A stretch of DNA of 45,072 bases, from positions 1 through 45,072 of the forward strand of contig BAAFSQ010000066.1 of the NCBI GenBank assembly GCA_054661495.1, read 5' to 3'. Each line of letters starts with the position of its first letter. The stretch's first letter is position 1. The position numbers and the translations under genes are program-made. This DNA is from Zygophlyctis sp. KS116 (taxonomy: Eukaryota; Chytridiomycota). Shown one piece after another: positions 23,410 through 34,800 of this stretch. The notes under the pieces were generated by a model that saw only the letters and a program-made list of their open reading frames with translations, searched no databases and was not told where the DNA came from.

Positions 23410-25101
23410 CTATTCTTGTTGACGCTGACGAGGAGCACAGCGAATAATATCATCCACACGTAAAATCAATTCTGATGCTTCTGATGCGGATAACAGCACC
23501 TGTCGCTTCAATTTGTAAGATTCAGTAATCCCAAGAGTGCGCATGTCTGCAATATCTCCATTGTACATATCTAATCCAAAAGTAGATTTTCCTTCATTAT
23601 GTGCAGCTCTCAAACGAGTCACCAAGTCAGCACTGTCATATCCAGCATTGTCACTTAAAATCGTCGGAAGCTAGGAATTAAAAAAAATAAAGAGTACTTG
23701 ACGAAGAGCTCTAGAGAATGCTTCCATGGCAATAGCTTTTTTACCAGGAGTTTTGACGGCCAATTGATCAACAGCTTTTGCCATAATCATTTCAGCACAG
23801 CCTCCACCCAAAGAAGTTCTTGGTTCACAAACAGTTTGAGACAATACACAAAGAGCATCATGCAAAGATCTTTCAGCTTCATCCAGTAAGTGATTGGTTG
23901 CTCCTCTCAAAACAATTGTACAAGCTTCACCGGCAGCAACTCCGGAAAATTTAATTAATCTGTCTTCACCAATCATTATTTCCTCAATCAAATCACAATG
24001 TCCCAATTTTACAAGTTCTGGATGTTCAAATGTGGAAGTAATTTCCCCGCCTTTAATTAGAGAAAAAGAGAAATTTACCAGTCACTAGAGCTAGACGTTC
24101 TACACCTTCAAAATCAGCATGCTCAATTGCAGCAATCCCAGAGTCAGCAAAGAGTTGTTCTGGCCAGTTATAGATCAACTGACGATTTACAAAACAATTA
24201 ATTCCATGACTCTTAATTTTTTCAACCTTTTCCTTCATTTTATTTCGTTCAGCACGTTCCAATTCAGCCAATTTACCAGCAGCATCTACACGAACACGAG
24301 CACCAAAGATTTTAATTTTATCAGTATCCATAGCTAAAATTAATTATAGTAAACTTACGAGTATTAGAAATCAATATTTTAGCATTTTCAATACGTTTTG
24401 GTTGATTTACACCAATTTTTTTATCCAAAATAAATCCTTCATCCAAATAAGAATCTGTCAATTTCCCTCCAGCCTTTTTAATAATCTGAATATGATCTAA
24501 ATTTGTACTTCCCTATTCTAAGTTTTAAAATAGATACCTTTAATCTAAGTACTGCATCAACAGCCAAAGTCCCAAACTTTTCCTTGTACTGACTTAGTAC
24601 TTTTGAACTAAGAGTAGTTTTAGCAATATTCATCAAATCCTGACGAAATTTCTCTTTATCCGCACTATGATCTACTGCAGCAGCTTCCAAAGCCTTTAGA
24701 GCTTCAGCCGAAGCAAGTCTATAACCTTCAATAATCGTTTGAGGATGCATTTTCCCATTTATCAACTTTTCCGCTTCTCTCAACAATTCTCCGGCAAGAA
24801 TACAAACAGAAGTTGTACCATCTCCAACCTCATCATCCTGCACTTTTGAAATATTGACCAATACTTTAGCCGCAGCGTTATCCAAGGCGATTGATTTTAA
24901 AATGGTCGCTCCATCGTTTGTCACAGTTACATTATCAGGGGAAGATAGCGACTGTAAAATCTTATCCATTCCTTTTGGGCCATAAGTCGATTTAACTAAA
25001 TCACAAACAGCAATTGCACCGACAAACGCTGAAAGTCTAGCATTCTCTGCTCGTTCCTCTGTCGCATTATCCTGAAATATTTGAACTGGCGCAAAACTCA
25101 T
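23410..25101 (-). CDS. CCT2: CCT beta, subunit 2 of the TRiC/CCT chaperonin
   Basis: Spliced product of 528 residues. Introns: 24513-24537, 24334-24358, 24051-24078 and 23671-23697 (25-28 nt). Starts [20 protein letters not shown], as in CCT-beta. Equatorial ATP site: [20 protein letters not shown] and GDGTTSV. Apical segment: [16 protein letters not shown] and [15 protein letters not shown]. Late signatures: [13 protein letters not shown] and YGSAD-type GYDSADLV; C-terminus [13 protein letters not shown]. It is one of eight paralogous subunits folding actin, tubulin and WD40 proteins in the cytosol. DCAF12-like and ARP10 proteins in this window are plausible clients. Tail-to-head with HOM2, 40 bp apart. 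Confidence 0.96.
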
Positions 25102-25237
25102 ATTTTTAATTTCTGAAAAGAATTTTAACTGGGATAGGTTCCTTGGTTCCTTGGTATGTACTAAGGGGTATGTTAGTACCCACCAATCACTGATAAATCT
25201 CTAAAAGTTACAAGTGCTACGGTAAAAAGTAAGAATT

Positions 25238-26272
25238 TTATTGAGTAGATCGCAACTCTATTTTTAAATCTTGAATCGCAGTCTTCAACTTTTGACTTGC
25301 AATAGATTCTTCAAGTAAGAGTGGTGTTGCTTTAGAAACATAAAATTCAAGACCTTGAGTCATTTTCCCTGCAACTAAATTACTTCTAAATCCTACAATT
25401 TATAAAAAATCTTTATACCATTAATGATTAATTTTTCTACTTCTGATAGAGGTATCCCACATACTTTTGATATTTCCTGATAAGAAATCTTTTTTAAAAC
25501 ATTTTGATTGCATAAATTTGTAAATGCATACAATTCTACCTTTCTTAATAGTTGATTACTGTCTAGTTTTTTAAAAAAATCCAGGAAAAATTACCATAAA
25601 ACTCTTTAAAAGTAGAATCATCTTGAATCCATGCCTCTACATCCTTTTTAGATCCATTCTTGAAATGATTTAATAGATTTTTTAATGGAATTTCTTTTTC
25701 TGATGATAATTTTAAATCTTGTAATACTTGTAGATTCATAATATTCAAATTAAAAAGTCCAATTTGTAACAAATCTTTACATACTTGTTCATCATTATCA
25801 AATGATAAATAGTATAAACTTGCTTCAAATCCAAGATTAAAAAGTTTAAAGTCTTTGGCTTTAGCAATCAATGATTTTATATCCTTGAAACCAACACTAG
25901 TGACTAGTTTGTAGACTTGACAAAGATCAGATTCATTTTTACATTTTTCAATGAGAATCTGTAACAATGCATTTGATGTCAATCGACCGCAAATATGTAA
26001 AACTCTAACTTTTTAAAATCTAAAACTTACATTTGGAATTCCTTATCGTTGAGATCGTTTGATGTAATAAACTGAATATAATCATCAAGATTAGCAGTGT
26101 CAACCAAGATTGCACAAATCCCATGAACCAATTGAGAGCATTCTTTAGACGTAAAACTTAGATTCTTTAGCAGATATTCTTTCCATGATTCAGATTCAAG
26201 ACCGCTCAGACTCTTGTCATGAGTAAATGTTAAATGTTGGCTCAAAAGCTGTAAATCGGCAATACAATTCAT
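25238..26272 (-). CDS. eIF3m-like PCI-domain translation initiation factor subunit
   Basis: Spliced product of 316 residues. Introns: 26005-26030, 25563-25594 and 25393-25418 (26, 32, 26 nt). The N-terminal two-thirds is a helical solenoid (FQIVLHICGRLTSNALLQIL, CQVYKLVTSVGF). The C-terminal PCI winged helix runs from DSNQLLRKVELYAFTNLCNQ through ISYQEISKVCGIPLSEVEKL to IINGFRSNLVAGKM. The tail YVSKATPLLLEESIASQKL resembles the eIF3m ending V.RATPR.F....W..L. eIF3m is one of the eIF3 octamer PCI subunits; the main alternative is COP9 signalosome CSN7, which shares the fold. The ATG at 26272 is 136 bp upstream-side of nothing else; the PAH stop lies 29 bp away. Confidence 0.7.
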
Positions 26273-26301
26273 TTTTTACTTGATCCTCCTCACACTTGTC
26301 C

Positions 26302-27774
26302 TTAGAGTTTGTCAAGTGCATTAGTGAGTCTAGAGAGTTCATTTCGCAAGAGTTTGGCTGTCCGAGTTATTTTTTCTTTAGTATCTAATAGATCAATAGA
26401 CTGAGTTAGCGCATTATACCGACAGACAAATGGTCGGTCAATGTGCTTATCAGCAAAATTAATGACTTGATCCTTCATGGTTTCAAAAGAATCAGTTACA
26501 AAATACAATGGTTGATATTCTGTAATCCTAAAGCTGAATAATAATAATAATTACGGGTACTTTTGAGTTGATGCTTTAACAGGATCAAAAGGAATATGTT
26601 TGGCTTTATCAGATAAACAATACTCTAATTCTCCAAAACTTGATAATAAACCAGCTCCATATGCTCGGACTTGGTCTCCTTGTCTTGTAAGACCAAATTC
26701 AACAGTAAACCAGTAAATTGTTGCAAGTTTTAATATATCCTAGATTTAAAAATTATAAATTACTTCATCAGATGCTCCAAGAGATGCCAAGCCGATTTCT
26801 TGAGAGAAATCTGCAAAATCTATACTTGAGATTTTTATAAATACCTGGATCAGCGTATAATGGAACATGACCAAGTAATTCATGACATATATCAGGCTCT
26901 GGTGTATAAAGTGGTGCTGAATGATGACGAATATACTGAGTAGAATGAAATACTCTAAAAGCTAAAGCATTTAAAAAATCTCTAGAAGACAGTAATCCCA
27001 TTACAGGACGTATTGTCCATCCTGTACAGTCTTTAAGAAATTGAGAAATATCTTCTAATTGTGGTATATTATCTGCTCTATATCCACAATTTTGTACAAG
27101 CAACTATTTTTTTAATTTTGGTAAATAGAAATTACTGGAAATACATGCTGATGTTCCCAGCAAGCATGTGTATTATACAATGTTGTTAGTTTATTAAACA
27201 CTATCCCCCTATAGATAACTAAAAATAATTCATACCAAGTCTTTACTTCTTCAAGAGTATAATCTATATGAGGCAATTTCATTCCATACTCAAAAGACTT
27301 TGCCAAATTCGTAATTTCATTTCTTCTCGCACGATAAGTTGCATCTTTAAATCCTGGATGATCTGCATCAAGTTCCGCTCCATAAGAAAGAACCTTTTCA
27401 GAAAATGAATCAAGATCTGCAATATTTGTAGGAAACCATGGCACAGAAGTAAAAGCCGATGACGTTTTCATATCATTATCTCCCATTCGGACAACTTTGA
27501 CTGATTTCACAATCGGATTTATAGAATTTACAACCAATGAGACGACATCCTTATTTTTTGCATTGAAATCTACATAAAAATCATACTCACCTCTGGTCTT
27601 TGAAGGCCTGGACTCAATTTTTTGAAGATTGACTGAAAGTGCAGCAAGATTTGACAAAACTTTATCAAGCGCCCCGACTTCATCATGCACAGAAAATCTA
27701 TACTTAAACATCCAAAACTCTTACGAAACCGTTGTTCTGAAATATCTCTTTGCAAAATGTCGCAATCTAAACAT
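26302..27774 (-). CDS. PAH: Phenylalanine 4-hydroxylase (aromatic amino acid hydroxylase)
   Basis: Spliced product of 436 residues. Introns: 27698-27724, 27209-27235, 27104-27135, 26820-26844, 26740-26763 and 26528-26554. An ACT regulatory domain, [20 protein letters not shown], lies near residue 20. The catalytic domain has [47 protein letters not shown] and [18 protein letters not shown] with both iron-binding His. The iron Glu is in [23 protein letters not shown] follows. It uses tetrahydrobiopterin and O2 to make tyrosine from phenylalanine. A short first exon encodes [17 protein letters not shown], basic and without acidic residues, like a mitochondrial presequence. Such a location would be unusual for this family. 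TGTCCGAA lies 31 bp upstream. Confidence 0.93.
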
Positions 27775-27804
27775 TAAAAGCTATCAAACTCGACCTATTC
27801 CTCA

Positions 27805-27812
27805 TGTCCGAA
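27805..27812 (+). promoter_or_regulatory. TGTCCGAA element upstream of PAH
   Basis: TGTCCGAA on the plus strand, 31 bp before the PAH start (a minus-strand gene) and 58 bp from the KIAA0930-like stop. Part of the recurrent set. Confidence 0.35.
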
Positions 27813-27869
27813 ATTAAATCTGCAAATCATAATATTATTAGTCTAAAACATATTTTAATCTAAAATATA

Positions 27870-29129
27870 CTATTCGATCAATGGGCCGTCAATATTTGTT
27901 TTAGATTCCTTTGCAAATTGTAATAAATCATTTACTATAGACTGCCAAGCAATATTTACATATGTAATAGACACTATTAGTCCTCTATGTAATGATTCTT
28001 CAGATTTTGAATGATCAGATGCTAAAGAGCCTAGTATATATTTTGATGCAACTCCTCCAAGTTTTTTCATTAGTCCAGAATCTTTTTTTTCTTCTTCTAA
28101 ACGTGATAATGAATTAATTGCAACTTGACATTGTCCTTTTCCTTTTGGTCCACGCATCATTATATATTCAGTCTTTTTTAAACTTGATAGACTTGAAGAA
28201 GGCCCTAATTTTGACCAACTAGACTTTAAAGTTTGAGCTGCTAAACTCTTTTGAGAGTAAACATCTGATAAAGAGAGAAAAGGAACTGCACCTTGAAAGA
28301 GTATAATTTTACTTGTATCTGGAGGAGTTGGAAATGGTGATAAATCATCATTCAACTCTAAATTTGCCTTTTCACTTGATCCTCTAGTCATTGAAGTAAA
28401 ATCCTTGTTTATTCCTAGTTTTTGTGGTAGTAAAATACATAATTCTACACATAAATATTCATTTTGACAAATTTCCAATTGTAAACTTGAAGATTCAAAA
28501 TCATTAACTGTATAATATACAAAAGGAAACGAACATTCATTCATTAAAGCATCTTTTACATCCATTCTTGACTTGTAAGGAGCTGAAAATACTTTTTTAA
28601 CCATTCTATTAGTTGCAACCATTTTCTGTCTTTTTTGTTGAGAGTCTATATGTAATTTATTACCAGTATTTGACATTGTATTAGCAGATGATGTACTATT
28701 TGAACCAGATTCAAAAATTGTAGAAATTTCTTGCTTCTGACAGACTGCAACAGTCAAATAACAAGAAATTTGTGAGATTAGATTTAAAAAGAATGTTTTT
28801 TTCCAGTCTATAGAAACATTCAACTCTGGAAGTCCTGCATTTGCAACTCTTCTCTTGACGAGAATACAATCATTTTGTGAAACTGAATCATCATCCAATA
28901 CAAAAAACAATAAATCATCGTTTGCATCCCCAGAATAGTCTATAAAGTTTGAGATAAATAGCGATTTCCATCTTGGATCACAAGCGTCAAAGTCCTTGTC
29001 ATCCGTTGGACTTGGCAGAGAGTCTTTTGTAGCCGACGCTCTTGAATTCCTTGGTAGAGGAAATATCGGACCATGTAAATTCTCTACCAACAGTTTATCC
29101 AAGAGCAATAGAAGCGTTTCGGGTGACAT
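27870..29129 (-). CDS. KIAA0930/DUF2045-like protein, function unknown
   Basis: 419 residues, intronless. Two blocks match what I recall of the animal KIAA0930 (DUF2045) family: SAPYKSRMDVKDALMNECSF with VYYTVNDFESS...LCVELCI, and the later MMRGPKGKGQCQVAINSLSR (family: M.GP.GKG.A.MAV). The N-terminus PETLLLLLDKLLVENLHGPI and CDPRWKSLFISNFIDY also fit its start. The gap between blocks is Ser/Asn-rich. No enzyme motif, signal peptide or membrane helix is visible. No function is established for the family that I know of, so none is proposed. It is unusual in lacking introns for its size in this genome, and is divergent from the secreted kinase-like gene. Confidence 0.6.
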   Translation of the reverse strand: MSPETLLLLLDKLLVENLHGPIFPLPRNSRASATKDSLPSPTDDKDFDACDPRWKSLFISNFIDYSGDANDDLLFFVLDDDSVSQNDCILVKRRVANAGLPELNVSIDWKKTFFLNLISQISCYLTVAVCQKQEISTIFESGSNSTSSANTMSNTGNKLHIDSQQKRQKMVATNRMVKKVFSAPYKSRMDVKDALMNECSFPFVYYTVNDFESSSLQLEICQNEYLCVELCILLPQKLGINKDFTSMTRGSSEKANLELNDDLSPFPTPPDTSKIILFQGAVPFLSLSDVYSQKSLAAQTLKSSWSKLGPSSSLSSLKKTEYIMMRGPKGKGQCQVAINSLSRLEEEKKDSGLMKKLGGVASKYILGSLASDHSKSEESLHRGLIVSITYVNIAWQSIVNDLLQFAKESKTNIDGPLIE

Positions 29130-29606
29130 TTTTTAATTTTTACTCTGTTGTGGATTTTGATGGTTGTTAAATGATCTTTTGTTATCAAAACTTTAGATCC
29201 ATCCAATGTTGGACTATTTTAGAATGAATGCAGCTCTTGAAATCCTTTAAAGATGTCAAGATGTGGGATTAAAATCAAAACTAATAATTATAAACTGCAA
29301 AATATAATTTTATAATAATCTAGTATTCTAAAGTAATATTCAACTTGTCCGATTTACCCAAGCTCTCATCAGGGTTATTTTCTCTCTAGGTTTGAGACTT
29401 TTATCCCAACTGGTAGGTTTGATACTGATAAGTTTATCACGTGCTCATAACAAGCTGCTTGTGCGCACTGATTTGCCATGATCCACAAACGCAAAAATGA
29501 TGGAAAAGCTTTAATCAATTTTGACTGTTTTAGTGTTTAGGCTAAAGTCAAGTCCAGAGAGATTTCTCAATTTTAACTAGAATTTACATTAGAATTTACA
29601 CTAGAA
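29130..29606. other. 477-bp divergent gap (KIAA0930-like to secreted kinase-like)
   Basis: The longest gene-free stretch outside the ankyrin locus. TGTCCGAT is at 29346-29353. No ORF, tRNA box or repeat that I can support. Confidence 0.4.
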
Positions 29607-30898
29607 ATGATTGTTTTTTTACTCTTTATGGCTGTATCCTGTGGTAATACTCTAAAAATAATTTTATTTTAGTACCGGTAGATCCAGGGCGATTGAATGC
29701 TTTATCAAACGCAAACCTAAAAATAGGAATTCCGAAAACTAGTCGAAATTTTGGACAGGTTTTGATTCAGTCGATTTTTACAGAAACTCACAAATCTGAT
29801 TCACAAAATATAAATCAGATTTTGGATGAGTCGGGAGCATTGGATTTACATGACTCCAGAGAAAGAACCCTAGCACTAAAACATCTACAAGTTTTGCTTT
29901 CAAACCCTTCAGTTTTAGCTGCTAAAAATGAAAAGGGAAGGGCTTGGATAAAACAATTAGTACACGGGTATGAAAGAATAGTAGAAATCGCTCCTCTTTC
30001 AGCTGAAACAGATGAAATTTTAAGTGACTTTAAAAATGCCCTCAAGAATTTTGTATCCGATGAACAATTGAAATTTATTGATGATGCAGCACTCAAACAA
30101 AAGACTTTTCAATTATCACTCGGTGAAGATGATTTGGAATTTCCTATTTCACTAGGAACTGGTCAGGATGAATTAGTGTTGGTGGGAAAGTTGGGTCAAG
30201 GCGCATATGGTGCTGCATTTGAAGCATACTCTAAAGGAGGAAGCGTTATTGGGCCTTTAGTAGTCAAAATATTCTTGAGAAATAGACAACATAATTCTTA
30301 TCCGTCTTTTCAAATGGAAAAAAAAGTTTTGGAAAAATTAAAAAGGTTGGTTCATGCTGATAATGATTTTTGGATGTTGGTGTACAAAAAGGTTGAAGGA
30401 GATGATCTTTTAAGTGTTTTTTATCAAAATCCAGAAAAATCTGACTTGTACAAGGATGATTATGAAAAGTTGAGTTCGGACTTTTACTTAAAGACTGGAA
30501 TGATTCATGGAGATATACGGCCTCCAAATGTAATTGTAGAAAAAAATACTGGGAAATTAACTCTGATTGATTTTGGGAGAACTTTTGTTCCCGAATTGAA
30601 GTCTTTCCCAGATTTGTTGCGTAAAGATGTCCAATGGGCCAGGAATGAATTCAAATATTCTATTCTTTTCATCAAAATGGAAAAAGGATATCAAAAACCT
30701 ACTGAAGAGGGCTCTTTAGACGCTATTGAAGAGTATCTAGATTATTTGCTGAAATATGAAGATCGAGAAGACCAAGTACAATCAGAAGTATTGAGATATT
30801 ACAAACTTGTAAATCAACTTAGGGAAGAAAGAAATGTAACCAATGAGAGAATCAACCACTTTAATCAATACTATACTAAATATTTGAAATATACATAA
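29607..30898 (+). CDS. Secreted kinase-like protein
   Basis: Spliced product of 420 residues. Exon 1 (29607-29643) encodes MIVFLLFMAVSCV, a hydrophobic signal peptide, joined by a 29-nt intron (29644-29672) to PVDPGRLNALSNANLKIGIP. After ~150 helical residues comes a kinase fold: Gly loop VGKLGQGAYGAAFEA; the Lys in PLVVKIF; an alpha-C Glu in FQMEKKVLEKLK; catalytic loop MIHGDIRPPNVIV; and metal-binding IDFGR. The activation segment is short, as in atypical RIO/Bud32-like kinases, and the family is not recognised. All key residues are present, so it may be active. A secretory kinase suggests an extracellular, lumenal or host-directed substrate. No ER-retention tail (ends KYLKYT). Candidate effector. 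Confidence 0.65.
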
Positions 30899-31026
30899 AA
30901 ACCCGAATGCATTTCTCGTGAATAATTTCTCTCTGATATATATCGCCTTTAGTTCATTAAATCAGACTCTTTATCCCTTGAATTTAACTAGGGAAGACAT
31001 CAATCTTTATGAAAGTTTGGGATCAT

Positions 31027-31055
31027 GTCCGATCATGTCCGATAAGTCCGATATC
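31027..31055 (+). promoter_or_regulatory. Triple (T/A)GTCCGAT cluster upstream of the M6PR-like gene
   Basis: TGTCCGAT at 31027-31034 and 31037-31044, then AGTCCGAT at 31046-31053, i.e. three near-tandem copies 30-57 bp before the ATG at 31084. This is the densest cluster of the word in the window. Confidence 0.45.
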
Positions 31056-31083
31056 TCATGTCTGACGTAAGATTGATTGTTTG

Positions 31084-31874
31084 ATGATTATAATAATTCT
31101 TTTGCAGATATTGAGAGCTCAGGCTCAGTTTACAAACTGCTCATACATAAAATCAAAAGATCTCTTGTTTAATCTTTCTTCAATGGCTAAAATTGATATT
31201 AATCTTTTGACAGTCAACTATTCACTCTCTGTGACAAAAGTAAATCTTACTGGAGATATATGTGGGCCCATCAGTTCTGAATGCAGTGATCATAATGCAT
31301 GGTTTTGCCAGACAAGGATAAACTACAAAAATAATACAGCATATCTCATTGATGCAGTTGGCTTATCTGATCATCCACCAAATATTTCTGTATCAGATCA
31401 TTTGCCTGATACGTTAACTTTGGATTATGGTGAAAAACTAAAAATACATTATAAATGTAAAAGAAATGATGCAGATGTAATCTAAATCAATCCTAAAAAT
31501 TAGAATTTATACAAGTTTATAATGCCTCATAATTCAACAATTGTCACAGAACTTATTATCGAATCAGAGAAAGCCTGCCCTATTCAACCAAATAATCAAG
31601 AGCATGGAAATAGTTCAAGATCAATCATTGGTGGGTTTCTGACTAGCTTCTGCATTCTAACATCCATATACTTTATTCTGGGCACTGCATACAATATGTC
31701 GGTGAATAAGAGTAAGTTGACTTATTATAATATCTAGTTACAGAATTTCCAGACATGATCCCACATATAGATTTTTGGAGAAGTATAACTTCAAAGTTTA
31801 GAGATCTAATTTTGAAATTGGTTGATAAAACTAGGTCTGGAGGACATGCTGGAAGTGGTTATGTTAGCCTATAA
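31084..31874 (+). CDS. Mannose-6-phosphate-receptor-like (MRH) type I membrane protein
   Basis: Spliced product of 245 residues. Introns are 31477-31503 (27 nt) and 31712-31737 (26 nt). Signal peptide MIIIILLQILRAQAQ. Lumenal domain with paired cysteines typical of MRH folds: FTNCSYI, LTGDICGPISSECSD, AWFCQTRI, IHYKCKRN, SEKACP, and many N-glycosylation sites. One membrane helix, GGFLTSFCILTSIYFILGTA. The cytosolic tail, PDMIPHIDFWRSITSK, resembles the conserved MIP...FW stretch of CD-MPR and Mrl1. The protein ends GYVSL, a YxxPhi sorting signal. Expected role: Golgi-endosome cargo receptor for glycoproteins, like yeast Mrl1; Atg27 is the alternative relative. The first ATG of the open stretch is used (31084). 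Confidence 0.72.
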
Positions 31875-31887
31875 ATTAAGAAATAAA

Positions 31888-34800
31888 TTAAGGATCAATC
31901 AGACAGTCTTCAAGACTGATGGTTTCGTCCAACCGTTTTGATAACAGTTTTCGTGTCCATCTGTAGCGATTAGATACCAGAATGCTCAAAAAGGCTTGAG
32001 CTGAAATCCAAACTATTTGGTTTTCAGAAACTTCACAACGTGCATGTATATCGGGGTATACTTTAGTAAAAGACCGACATCTGCTTTTAACTAGAGTAAC
32101 GGCATAAGATATAATATCATTAATCACCCCTGAAATTAAGAAATTAAAGTTAACCTAAAAGAAAAGACTCTGGTGTTTTAATATAACCAAATATGCGGTC
32201 TAATTCAGATACATATGCATCATATTTAATGGCCACATTCCTTATGCTTTGATAAATGTTTATATGAGCCTTTCTTACTGATATAAATGATGTATCAAAA
32301 CATATAGCATGAAACTTGGATTTAAGCGAGTTCAGCATCCTTTGACGGAAACAAGCACCGGGTGTTTTACCTACTTCGATCGTTAGTGTACATGATACTC
32401 CTTCAATTAAGATCCTGAAAATTTACCTTGTTTTTGTTTTTGTATGGTAGAATAATCATTCATTACGGATAAATCTTCAGTATCAATCAATAGCCCACAC
32501 CAAGGAAATGCTCGAGTGAGTTTTGGTAATGCATTTAACTGATCATGTTCAAAATTGATTAAAGTTTTCTCCGAGTTAATAAAACATCGATATTTAGGAA
32601 AACCTATATATAAGCTTAAAGACTTACCATCCAAAAACATTTTCAAAAATCTTTTAGTTTTTTCTTTACTGGTTGAAATAAAAAGAAAATCATCTACAAA
32701 GCGTAGCAAAAGAGAGTGGTCGGTCCGAAACTCTGCTAGTTTTTCATTTTCTAGATGTCCATAATAAAAACTGTTGTCACGATAAAAACTTATTACTTGC
32801 ATAAAATCGTTGAAAGAACAGAACCTTGGGGGATGCCCACTTTTTGACGATAAAATTTACTTCCAATCTAATTATTATAAAGTTTCATAATAACGTACCT
32901 TGATGACATTTTCAGTGATATGTTCTTTGATTAGCTTCAAGATTTGGATTTTGTCTTCAAAGCTATATACAACCTTTCACATGAGTTGATTTATGGATAC
33001 CTGATCGATAAAAAGTGTATTGGAGAACGATGTGCTTAAACTGTGGGCAAGATTTGAAAAGTCAGAAAACATATGTGCTGAATCTGCCTTACGTGAGAAT
33101 TCCCGTTTGAATTGACCATTTACTTTATACAAAGCTGAATACTTTTGCACTATGTATTCTTCCTATTGATTTTAATATTACTATTTGATACCTGGCTTAA
33201 AATCCGGTTTACAATGGAGAACAATGTACCGTGATCAATGTTGTCAAAGCATGACACCACATCTATTTTACAAAAGTAAAAATTTGGAAGTCTAACAGAA
33301 TGATATAAGTAATCACATACTTATTATTTGGATTCTTTTGCTCGATTCGCCTTCTGAATGACTTAATCCTGGCAAATATTTCATTCATACCCACAACTGA
33401 AGCTCCAATCAACTCAGGATTTTTGATCTAGAAATAAGTCCAGATAATCAATGTACGTACCTTTTCATACGTCAAAACTTGAAAAGAATTTTGCAAGATT
33501 GAATTGATCGACGTTCCATATTGCTTAATTGTCGTAGATTTGCTCTAAGCATAAGCCCAAGGTAAGTTACCAATTTGATTTGCCGTCTTTTCAGATTGAT
33601 TATTGTCCTAAATCCATTATTTTTTGGAAGCATTCGAACAAATGAATATCCAAAGGTTCTATTAGAGAATAATGTTTCGATATCTTTCTAAAGATGGATT
33701 AGTTTTTAATATTACTTTATGAATCGCTTCAAAATCGTCCGTTTTGAGTCTTGAAAATGACGGAGCAGTTAGTATTTGCCAAATATCTTGCCTGAAATAG
33801 CTTTGAAAAATTAGATCATGCAAGATTACAAAATAGAATTCTTGTGAGGTCCGGTTTCTGTAATATAAAATGATGTCTTTAGCAATGGAATAAGAAATTC
33901 ATTCATCGTCCAATAAACGAATTCATAAAATACTCTTCTTCGCTTATTCATATCGGACATTGGTACACGTGCGAATTCATGAGTATTTGGTAAGGAAAGC
34001 CAAGAAACAGATTTAATCCCAATATTTTCCATAAAATTGTGGAGGCTAAATGTCTCATATCTTCTCATTACAATAAATTGCTTAATCCCTATACATATGA
34101 GAAAAATAATATCAGCTACATTTAAAAACCAATTTCTGATTTTCTTGAGATCCCCAAATATCAACGGGAAACACTTTTAAAAAAACTGCCCATACAAATG
34201 AGACCACCTGTTCATGTTTCAAATGATATTCTATTTCATTATTTTCCTGCATTTCCTCATCTTTAGAAAAATCAAAACTTACTATTTTCGGACAATAGTA
34301 ATCAATCAAAGCAGAGTAATTACAAATAGAATGCCGATAAATTATCCATTTCAGTAATCTTGAAGCCTTTTCCAGCCTTTTTGGAATAAGAGTATTTTGA
34401 TTATTTTGCATGGCTATAGGATGCGATGCTATAACACTTTGTAATCCAAAACAATCAGGAAACACAATTTTCAGTAAATCATCAATTTCAAATTGTTTCA
34501 ACTTAATTTTTTGAAGAATATGATCCCTTGGCAATCCAATTATCCAATTCTGTCCTGACCGTGTCTTTTTCCCCATCCCATAAAATATTCTAGATCTCGG
34601 AAAAGTAATTTTAGAAATCTTTAAAGATGGTAAATGCTTTACAGTCTTGTACTTTTTTTGATTTCCATTTTCAAAGTGAAGTCCCCTTTTTCTTTTCCGT
34701 GCATTAATCTCTTGCATAACTTCCCCATCTGTCATTGGCATTCCTAAATATTATATCAGTTTTTTTAATTCACCATTCAACTGATAAAAGCATCCATTTT

